From Sipunculus nudus (lineage: Eukaryota > Annelida > Sipuncula > Golfingiida > Sipunculidae), in the NCBI GenBank assembly GCA_026874595.1, contig CM049315.1, positions 18,375,664 to 18,439,663 of the forward strand: DNA of 64,000 nt, in the 5' to 3' direction. Within the stretch, counting starts at the first letter, position 1. Every line of letters starts with the position of its first letter. The notes under the pieces are model-generated. The model ran no database searches. It was not told the DNA's origin and saw only the letters and a list, made by a program, of their open reading frames with translations. The position numbers were made by a program, and so were the translations under genes. Shown here one piece after another: positions 26,901-34,432 of this stretch.

Positions 26901-29900
26901 GGTAACTAGTCACCAGGAACCTAAACGATGATTGGCCTGTCAGAATCTAGTTGGTAACTAGTCACCAAGAACCTCAACGATGATTGGCCTGTCAGAATCT
27001 ATGGTAGGTAACTAGTCACCAGGAACCTCAACAATGATTGGCCTAGCGGAGTCTGTGGTAGGTAACTAACCAACAAGGACTTCAAGGATGCTTGGCCTAG
27101 CAGAGTCTATGGTAGGTAACTAAACAACAAGTACTTCAAGGATGCTTGGCGTAGCGGAATCTATGGTAGGTAACTTACCAACAAAGACTTCAGGGATGCT
27201 TGGCTTAGCGGAGTCTGTGGTAGGTAACTTCCCAACAAAGACTTCAAGGATGCTTGGCCTAGCGGAGTCTGTGGTAGGTAACTTACCAACAAGGACTTCA
27301 AGGATGCTTGGCCTAGCAGAGACTATGGTAGGTAACTAACAAACAAGGACTTCAAGGATGCTTGGCCTAGTAGAGTCTATTGTAGGTCACTAACCAACAA
27401 GTACTTCAAGGATGCTTGGCCTAGCAGAGTCTATGGTAAGTAACTAACCAACAAGTACTTCAAGGATGCTTGGCCTAGCAGAGACTATGGTAGGTAACTA
27501 ACAAACAAGGACTTCAAGGATGCTTGGCCTAGTAGAGTCTTTTGTAGGTCACTAACAAACAAGGACTTCAAGGATGCTTGGCCTAGTAGAGACTATGGTA
27601 GGTAAATAACCAACAAAGACTTCAAGGATGCTTGGCCTAGCGGAGTCTATGGTAGGTAACAAACCAACAAGTACTTCAAGGATGCTTGGCCTAGTAGAGT
27701 CTATGGTAGGTAACTAACCAACAAGTACTTCAACGATGATTGGCCTAGCAGAGTCTGTGGTAGGTAACTTAACAACAAGGACTTCAAGGATGCTTGGCCT
27801 AGCGGAGTCTGTGGTAGGTAACTAAACAACAAGGACTTCAAGGATGCTTGGCCTAGCGGAGTATGTGGTAGTTAACTAACCAACAAAGACTTCAAGGATG
27901 CTTGGCCTAAGGGAGTCTGTGGTAGGTAACTAACCAACAAGGACTTCAAGGATGCTTGGCCTAGCGGAATCTATGGTAGGTAACTTACCAACAAGGACTT
28001 CAGGGATGCTTGGCCTAGCAGAGTCTATGGTAGGTAACTAACCAACAAAGACTTCAGGGATGCTACGCCTAGCGGAGTCTGTGGTAGGTAACTAACCAAC
28101 AAGGACTTCAAGGATGCTTGGCCTAGCGGAGTCTGTGGTAGGTAACTAACCAACAAACACTTCAAGGATGCTTGGCCTAGCGGAGTCTGTGGTAGGAAAC
28201 TAAACAACAAGGACTTCAGGGATGCTTGGCCTAGCAGAGTCTATGGTAGGTAACTAACCAACAAAGACTTCAGGGATGCTACGCCTAGCGGAGTCTGTGG
28301 TAGGTAACTAACCAACAAGTACTTCAAGGATGCTTGGCGTAGCGGAATCTATGGTAGGTAACTTACCAACAAAGACTTCAGGGATGCTTGGCTTAGCGGA
28401 GTCTGTGGTAGGTAACTTCCCAACAAAGACTTCAAGGATGCTTGGCCTAGCGGAGTCTGTGGTAGGTAACTTACCAACAAGGACTTCAAGGATGCTTGGC
28501 CTAGCAGAGACTATGGTAGGTAACTAACAAACAAGGACTTCAAGGATGCTTGGCCTAGTAGAGTCTATTGTAGGTCACTAACCAACAAGTACTTCAAGGA
28601 TGCTTGGCCTAGCAGAGTCTATGGTAAGTAACTAACCAACAAGTACTTCAAGGATGCTTGGCCTGGCAGAGACTATGGTAGGTAACTAACAAACAAGGAC
28701 TTCAAGGATGCTTGGCCTAGTAGAGTCTTTTGTAGGTCACTAACAAACAAGGACTTCAAGGATGCTTGGCCTAGTAGAGACTATGGTAGGTAACTAACCA
28801 ACAAAGACTTCAAGGATGCTTGGCCTAGCGGAGTCTATGGTAGGTAACAAACCAACAAGTACTTCAAGGATGCTTGGCCTAGTAGAGTCTATGGTAGGTA
28901 ACTAACCAACAAGTACTTCAACGATGATTGGCCTAGCAGAGTCTGTGGTAGGTAACTTAACAACAAGGACTTCAAGGATGCTTGGCCTAGCGGAGTCTGT
29001 GGTAGGTAACTAAACAACAAGGACTTCAAGGATGCTTGGCCTAGCGGAGTATGTGGTAGGTAACTTACCAACAAAGACTTCAAGGATGCTTGGCCTAAGG
29101 GAGTCTGTGGTAGGTAACTAACCAACAAGGACTTCAAGGATGCTTGGCCTAGCGGAATCTATGGTAGGTAACTTACCAACAAGGACTTCAGGGATGCTTG
29201 GCCTAGCAGAGTCTATGGTAGGTAACTAACCAACAAAGACTTCAGGGATGCTACGCCTAGCGGAGTCTGTGGTAGGTAACTTACCAACAAGGACTTCAAG
29301 GATGCTTGGCCTAGCGGAGTCTGTGGTAGGTAACTAACCAACAAAGACTTCAAGGATGCTTGGCCTAGCGGAGTCTGTGGTAGGTAACTAAACAACAAGG
29401 ACTTCAAGGATGCTTGGCCTAGCGGAATCTATGGTAGGTAACTTACCAACAAGGACTTCAGGGATGCTTGGCCTAGCGGAGTCTGTGGTAGGTAACATAC
29501 CAACAAGGACTTCAAGGATGCCTGGCCTAGCGGAGGCTATGGTACGTAACTAACCAACAAGGTAGTTAACTAACCGACAAGGACTTCAAGGATCCTTAGC
29601 CTAGCGGAGTCTATAGTAGGTAAATAATAATCAGGTTCTTTAGCCGAGAATGCACCCTGCAACACAATGTGTGTGGTCCACTGCCCTTCGGTAAAAACTG
29701 GCGTGTCTCACTTGTGGGACTTCCATTTTCTAGTCAAGTCCAATCCGCCCTCCTTGTGCTCTTTAAATAAATATCACAATATTATTATTTCCATTTTTAG
29801 CTATCGCTGTGTCAGAAACGAGGTTGCACCAGGGATCCTGAACTGGCACTCCCGCATTGTTTCCACACTCAGTGCGTTGCCTCTGTCGTAAATACGTGCG

Positions 29901-32900
29901 GCTGTAGACTGTTTTATCACCTTGGTAAGTACAGTGTAACAACAACTCACAATAATTCCATACAAAGTGCTTAAGTTTTAATGCCAATTAGAAATATCAT
30001 TTTTACAAGATGAATGAATAAAAAATATCATAATTGCAGGATTAAATCTAATTAATTGTAGAATTATCAATAAACACTTCATTAATTACAGCATGTGCAA
30101 TGCTTACATTTTTCGCAGACACCTCAGCCCTATAATAAATCGTGATGTAGCTCAGGTTTCCAAGGATGTCTCCTGGCTTACTCTGATATTACATCCCCTC
30201 AAGGATCGATCTCAATTTCTCTGTGCACTGACAACAGTGCAAGACCAGTGAGTCTCTGATTCCCAAATAATACGGATGGTAAAATGTTATGTAAACAGAA
30301 CTCACTTTTCTTTAGAAAATTTAAAATAAGTCCCAAATCTGCGGATACCAATAAAAGAATTTCATGATCGTATATTTAGAAAATTTAATCATCATTAGAC
30401 TAAGTGAAATTCCAGGAGGACTGGGAGTACTGGATGAGAAGGCATCCCCCCCCCCCCCCCAACCGGCTACGCTCGTGATAAATTGCTTCCTCCCTCTCCG
30501 CTTTATTTGTTATTTTGCTTTGTTAAGTTATGCTGCACGGCCACCAGGGGGCGGACATACTATGTAAATGTATGTTTTGGTAATCATATTGCCAGGGCCA
30601 ACCTACCTGGTTACTTTATTTCCTAATGATCATGGGAACCAATGGCTAATATTAGAATAACATTTTAAAATAAAATAGTCGAGTAGGAAATCTGTTTTCC
30701 CATCTGCTTGCAGACTGTGTTATGATTTACCTCTCCATGCATACGCGATCGATTGAACTTGAGAAATGTGTACGATTGATCTCAGAGTTAGAAGGCTTTA
30801 ATGTCAAAGTAAATTAATGTTCCTATAAATCTCATATACAAAACTTCAACTAGAGACCTGTATGCTGAATCAATGTCACTTTTTTCACTTTACAGTGATC
30901 AAAGAAAACAATTACTGAAAAAATAAGGGAATTATTCGTCATCTTCATATAGTAGATTATGTTCTAAGTTAATTTTTAACCTCAAACAACGAAAAAAAAA
31001 AAACAATTTGGAAGTGTACAGGTCTTGCTGAATTGAGAAGAAGTGGCTATGATGATTACCAGGAATACTTTATGGTTTAGTGCAAGAATATATCGTACAT
31101 ACAACGTGTGGTATATTTAAAGTTAATTTAACCCTTTCCTGTTTACATTTATTTTAGATTTCCGACAAATTCTGATACTACTTAAATTTACACTAACAGC
31201 AATATCTTTTCAAGCTTTTTTTGTATCTTTATCAAATTTTCAACAGTTCCCATTAAGAGGGTTTGCAGAAGATTATTGAAAATCATTGAAACTTAAAAAT
31301 AATATGCAATATTTTTGTCCTGAAAGAATCTATACATATCATGGCATTTAAGTTGCCCATTTCGAGTGCTCTTTAGTGGCCTGTAAACAGTAATGGGTTA
31401 AAGTATTCTGCAAAATTAATTAGTTATGCTGTTCAATCGTAGTTATTCTATGTATTATTTATGATTCTTACTTATTAAACATAATTCTTGTAACTTGTCA
31501 TATTATTTGTTTGTGTACATGAAGTATATATGTTCGTATGGCTGCCTTCTGATGGTTTTGTCATTGTCAAAATGTTCTGATATTGGTATATATGTATCTT
31601 ATCATTTAATAGTGTTTATTCATTAACATGTTCTATTATTACTTTTTTTAATTTCTGTTAACAGCTCAATATTTATATAATTAAGATAAGTAACATTTTT
31701 CTCATTAGGAAATGATACAGTATGCAACACTTTGGATTCCACGGAGTGTGCACGCACGGCTGAGGGTAAGTGTTGTAACCGAAATAATTAAAACAGAAAC
31801 AATAAAAAATTAGATATCCTTGAATTTGATCAAAATATCATTCATTAATATCAAAATGCAACTGAAAATTTAATATCTATAATGATATTAAATATCTATA
31901 ATGTTTTATTCAGGTAAGATTTAGTTAATATTTACACCTTAATATACATGGTATGAACCATTTTTATCCGATCATAGTTGTAAAGCAAAGATTTGGAAGC
32001 ACATTGGAACTACATGTTGCATCTCGCTAACGGCTTCACCGACACATTTACCTCCCTTATATTATCACTTGTACTATCGTTTTTGTTTACACTTTTTCCA
32101 TATTTTGATACCAGATACTGGACCCTGTTCTGTTAACCACCTTTTACTAAGGCTGCCCACCCCGCATCCCCATCTTTTCACTTCTATTGCTGTTGCTATT
32201 GCTATAAATATTTTTTTCTGGAGTGATCATTGGTCTATGTAGATTGATTATAGTCTATAGGAATATTAATTTTAAAAGATAAATTTCGTAATTTTTGCAG
32301 CGTCATGCTACAAAGACGGCAACATCACTGAACAGTGTAAACGCCCCTGTGACGAGCTGAAGTATGATATAACCCTTACTTATGGTGGATTTCCTCATTA
32401 TCAGTATGCTGAGATCATCAGAAAAAATAAGAACATGTCCTTTCAAGAGCAAAGGTACGTAACCCCCCCCCCCCCCCCCCCATCTGCTTCACGCACACAT
32501 ACGGAAAACACACACACAATCAAACATACACGTACCACACGCGCATACACGCCTTCACACCCCTAAAGGCACACATGTACACAAACACGCACACTTACAT
32601 GCACCTACAGACAAACACACGGAAAATAGACCATTTCCACAACACTAAGGTCATCTTTTGGCGACGAATGGCTTTGATTGTTCGGGTCCGTTATATCGAC
32701 TAATAAAGATTGAAAGTGCTATATCTCATTTGATGACTATCGACTAAAAGGGTGAAAACAATCTGTGAAGGTGTGGTCCTTGTGAGAGTCACTGGCATGC
32801 ATCTGACTTTTATTAAATAAATTCCAGTTATGCAACTAGCCAGGTCCCAGTCCAACAAACTTAGCTACTCCTTGTTTATTTGTGATTGTCCCCCGCTATC

Positions 32901-34432
32901 GCCGAAGGCATCGCCGGCGGGACACATAGAAATGGTGAGCGTCCGTCCGTCACACATTTGTTGCCGCAATAGCTCGAAAATTTTAGGTACAGTAACCAAA
33001 TTTGCAGTATTGATGCACATCATCAAGGGCCTGGTAAATTTAAAAAAAATGGATGACCTGGACGCATTTTTCAAGGTCACAGTAGCGATAATGCCAAAAT
33101 AATGTTACTGCAATAACTCGATAAATAATTTGAGGCACAGTCATCAAACTTGCAGCATTTTAAGTTCGAAAATGGATGAACTTCATGCAGTTTTCACCGT
33201 CACAGAGGTAATCTTCGTGCGTGACATTGACCAATATAAAATTCCATAAATGTATTCACAACTGTTTTTCTAAATTTTCCCTCATCAGGCGGGGGACACA
33301 CTGGATCTGTTACACAGATCAACTTTTCCCTTGTAACACCTATGTTACTATAGGATGTCAATGAAGGTCAATAATTTTTTAGACTGTATTTAGATCACCA
33401 AGGACTTCTTAGGCCTATGTTGTTTAAATGTTTAAATATTAAATTTTTTCAGCAATTTCTGAACCTTTGCAGCACACAAATAATATGAATATATATAAAT
33501 AAATATATATGTCATATGTTATTGAATTACGTCTCCATGAAAAATTATCTTTCAGTATCTCCCAAGCGATAGCTACGAGTCAGGTTTTGACATTATATTT
33601 TATATGTTATACTGTATAATGCATAAGTAAAGCAAGTTTACGTGAAATTATCGTCGTATAAATAGTGTTAATTTATATAGATTCATGATCGAAATTCCAG
33701 GGAGAATTATCTGGCGCTCAATATTTTCTTGGATAACACAGTGAGACAGGAAATCCGGGAGTTTGAAGGATACAACATACACATGTTCATCTGTACGTAT
33801 TTCTTTTATATTTATTACATCTATGAAACAAAGATGTCAGATTTTGATAACCTATAGATTAAAACTATTTTTTCATCAAATATTAACTAGTTTTCATATA
33901 CGCTAACTCATCTATTTTTGTTAAATAATTCTGTTCTTGACAAGTTATTATTGACGAACTAATGGTTTTTGACATGTTCATTTTCATTGGCCGAAAAAAA
34001 GAAAGATTAAGAGACAATACACAACTATTTAGCAGATTTTAAACGTTTTATATCTGTTCTAATTATCTCTTTTGCCAGGAACACTGTTATTTTTGTTACT
34101 TGTTCACAATTTCATTCACAATGTTTATAACGTTTTAATATCTGTTTATGTACTGAAAGTTTAGGTTTTATTAATCACTTAATGAACAAAACATGTCTCT
34201 AATAAGCTATAGGTTTTTTTGACCGTAACATGTACCGTGTTTTTCGATAATTGCATTTATTAATTAAAGGATGGTGAACATTTCAGGTGATCTTGGTGGT
34301 CAGTTGGGTATTTGCCTCGGCGCCAGTATTCTCTCCTTTGCGGAGACCATCGAATTTCTTCTCTCCGCGATTATTGGTCAGTTTTGGAAAGCCATCTGTC
34401 CTAGGACGACACGTGTCCAAATTATGAGTTGA
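12352..34432 (+). CDS. DEG/ENaC-family (degenerin/epithelial sodium channel/ASIC/FaNaC-like) cation channel, 9 coding exons, 458 aa
   Basis: Subunit of a trimeric plasma-membrane sodium-selective channel. Members are opened by protons, peptides, mechanical force or other cues; which applies here cannot be read from the sequence. Exons: 12352-12518, 13474-13588, 17176-17598, 19288-19386, 29801-29924, 31709-31765, 32301-32454, 33701-33792, 34287-34432. All introns are GT-AG and all phases agree. Seen: N-terminal TSIHG with the gating His-Gly (residues 41-42), TM1 about 58-79, the FPAVTICN signature (100-107), GYCYKFN, GVKV, the APG motif before a Cys-rich ectodomain with CGCR and KRPCDELKY, and TM2 with GASILS, where GAS (422-424) is the selectivity filter. 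The start ATG follows an in-frame TGA at 12345; a longer N-terminus from upstream exons is possible. The length is at the short end for the family. The region linking APG to the first Cys lacks the usual Leu-Pro-Pro-Pro-Tyr-like motif. Intron 4 is a 10.2-kb minisatellite made of copies of its own donor site. Confidence 0.9.
13474..13588 (+). CDS. Channel exon 2: TM1
   Basis: 115 nt after acceptor ttcatttcttaag|. Codes SCWTLLFIASTFCVCFPVI and the start of the ectodomain up to ETNLAV; the hydrophobic stretch is TM1. Donor gtg|gtaagt, phase 0. Confidence 0.88.
13677..13728. repeat. (TA)n microsatellite
   Basis: 26 TA units abutting the SINE-like fragment. Confidence 0.98.
13729..13800 (+). mobile_element. 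SINE-like fragment, family 1 (5' part)
   Basis: Starts TGTTAC, then gcataaaagcgg-like and 'tagcgaaacggttgg'. It aligns with the minus strand of 55,066-55,214 (TGTTACGGGG..., cataaaagcgg, tagcgaagccgttgg). In both places the element sits next to microsatellites. The tRNA-like B box seen in the other copies is missing here. Confidence 0.5.
13988..14052. repeat. (TC)n followed by (TA)n microsatellite
   Basis: TC tract to about 14,033, interrupted once by 'tcgc', then TA to 14,052. Confidence 0.97.
14912..14953. repeat. (AC)n(AT)n compound microsatellite
   Basis: 13 AC units followed by 8 AT units. Confidence 0.97.
15698..15712. repeat. Poly-C run
   Basis: 15 consecutive C in AT-rich intron sequence; one of several such runs in the window. 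Confidence 0.95.
16418..16470 (+). mobile_element. SINE-like fragment, family 1 (B-box part)
   Basis: Reads gtgcgccaccgatttgggttcgaatcccaa-like sequence; ggttcgaatcc is a perfect RNA polymerase III B box. The segment matches the middle of the 55-kb copy ('gcgccaccg..tgggttcg.atcc'). Not a tRNA gene: no full cloverleaf with acceptor stem was found. Confidence 0.5.
17176..17598 (+). CDS. Channel exon 3: start of ectodomain
   Basis: 423 nt, residues 95-235, phase 0 at both ends. Opens with ISNWSFPAVTICNQN, the family signature just after TM1. Has several N-glycosylation sites (NATNIT, NVT), and later GYCYKFN and YTFGPNVGTTGVK, the family's conserved beta-strand region. Donor aag|gtgagc. This is the largest exon and the clearest evidence for the family. 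Confidence 0.92.
17845..18060. repeat. Degenerate about 74-bp tandem repeat, 3 copies
   Basis: Blocks with 'gatttcc..cgac..tttgccgaagtttgt' and 'tctcacgctg' recur three times with roughly 15-25% divergence. Confidence 0.7.
18300..19228 (-). mobile_element. Dispersed mollusc-type repeat (AGCTCAGCTGA family)
   Basis: On the minus strand it begins TTTTAGCTCAGCTGACC, followed by 'gagctatagtgatcac' and a run of GTCCGTC/GGCCGTC blocks (19,110-19,180), the typical head of a repeat family widespread in mollusc genomes. A relative lies at 48,790-49,775 in the other orientation. The 3' limit at about 18,300 is a guess. It ends 59 bp before exon 4. Confidence 0.5.
19288..19386 (+). CDS. Channel exon 4; its 3' end is the founder of the intron 4 minisatellite
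   Basis: 99 nt, residues 236-268, VKVNNPGEDVMEKFNWINA then APGTSTMIGLSESM. APG is the family's conserved turn. With exon 3 it gives GVKVKV..., the same spacing to APG as in ASIC proteins, which fixes the acceptor at caattag|gtc. Donor ATG|gtaggt, phase 0. From 19,343 onward the sequence is the first unit of a tandem array that continues for 10 kb. Confidence 0.88.
19343..27050 (+). repeat. Minisatellite array I: about 144 copies of the exon 4/donor junction (54/52-bp units)
   Basis: Unit: caccaggaacctcaacgatg-attggcctgtcagaatctatg-gtaggtaactagt, which is the end of exon 4 plus its 5' splice site. Two length forms alternate irregularly: 54 bp with tctatg|gtaggtaac (intact donor) and 52 bp with tctagttg|gtaac (first GT lost, second kept). 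Typical divergence between units is a few percent. Variants such as 'cacaaggcagttta' (20,628; 22,488; 23,018; 24,678) and 'caacgattattgg' mark internal block duplications of 10 units (530 bp: 21,281 vs 21,811; 536 bp: 23,545 vs 24,081). Read in the exon frame, each 54-bp unit meets TAG three codons after the donor. The array starts inside the coding exon and is wholly within the channel gene. Confidence 0.97.
27051..29628 (+). repeat. Minisatellite array II: about 48 copies of a diverged 54-bp junction unit
   Basis: Unit: caaggacttcaaggatgctt-ggcctagcggagtctatg-gtaggtaactaac. It differs from array I at about 11 of 54 positions but keeps gtaggtaacta. Almost every unit is 54 bp (18 codons). The translated exon-like part is TSRMLGLAES. 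A hybrid unit at about 27,000-27,060 marks the switch. A 22-unit block (1,188 bp) is duplicated almost exactly: 27,142 matches 28,330 and 27,731 matches 28,919. Some units have 'aacttacca' instead of 'aactaacca', so short runs of 3-4 units are open in frame. The array ends 172 bp before exon 5. Confidence 0.97.
29801..29924 (+). CDS. Channel exon 5: Cys-rich ectodomain
   Basis: 124 nt after ttatttccatttttag|. In the phase set by exon 4 it reads LSLCQKRGCTRDPELALPH then CFHTQCVASVVNTCGCRLFYHL. The Cys spacing and CGCR match the family's thumb/palm region. The other frames hit stops. Donor g|gtaagt, phase 1. Confidence 0.85.
29925..31708. other. Channel intron 5
   Basis: Unique AT-rich sequence with a 15-base C run at 30,446-30,460. 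Nothing else supported. Confidence 0.5.
31709..31765 (+). CDS. Channel exon 6
   Basis: 57 nt between ttttctcattag| and g|gtaagt, phase 1 at both ends. Codes GNDTVCNTLDSTECARTAE; 'GNDTVC' after the CGCR segment is typical of invertebrate DEG/ENaC channels and carries an NDT glycosylation site. Confidence 0.88.
32301..32454 (+). CDS. Channel exon 7
   Basis: 154 nt after taatttttgcag|. Reads ASCYKDGNITEQCKRPCDEL, then KYDITLTYGGFPHYQYAEII. The CxxPCxxxxY motif is a family hallmark in the lower palm. Donor ag|gtacgt, phase 2, followed by a 19-base C run. Confidence 0.9.
32455..33700. other. Channel intron 7
   Basis: Holds a poly-C run (32,463-32,481), an imperfect CA-rich stretch (32,490-32,620) and a dispersed repeat at 32,887-33,298. 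No exon supported; a 90-codon open frame at 32,830-33,102 is a translation of that repeat. Confidence 0.6.
32887..33298. mobile_element. Dispersed repeat with 10-bp terminal inverted repeats
   Basis: Begins tgtcccccgc (32,887-32,896) and ends gcgggggaca (33,289-33,298), a perfect inverted pair. The head has gccggcgggacacatagaaa and GTCCGTCCGTC; the body contains two units of the 'gatgacc..caaggtcacag' repeat that is expanded at 37,020-37,900. Probably a non-autonomous element. No target duplication is obvious. Confidence 0.5.
33701..33792 (+). CDS. Channel exon 8: pre-TM2 segment
   Basis: 92 nt after gaaattccag|. Reads ENYLALNIFLDNTVRQEIRE then FEGYNIHMFI, like the family segment leading into TM2. 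Donor t|gtacgt, phase 1. A dead copy lies at 38,355-38,446. Confidence 0.9.
34287..34432 (+). CDS. Channel exon 9: TM2, selectivity filter and C-terminus
   Basis: 146 nt after gtgaacatttcag|. The split Cys codon gives CDLGGQLGICLGASILSFAE, the TM2 signature with G-A-S filter residues 422-424 and the conserved Glu 430. A very short cytosolic tail (about 20 residues, ends RVQIMS) stops at TGA 34,430-34,432. AATAAA occurs at about 35,738, far downstream; the real poly(A) site is not identified. Confidence 0.92.

Noticed and set aside
28025-29407. Minus-strand frames with SLLVSYLPQTPLGQA repeats
   Set aside because: Reverse translation of minisatellite array II; 54 bp is a multiple of 3, so frames stay open by periodicity.
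19343-29628. CRISPR-like interpretation of the regular array
   Set aside because: No unique spacers: whole units are repeated, the setting is a spliced animal gene, and the unit matches the adjacent exon boundary.
32830-33102. 90-codon frame in channel intron 7
   Set aside because: Lies within a dispersed repeat with inverted ends; not conserved as coding in the repeat units at 37 kb.
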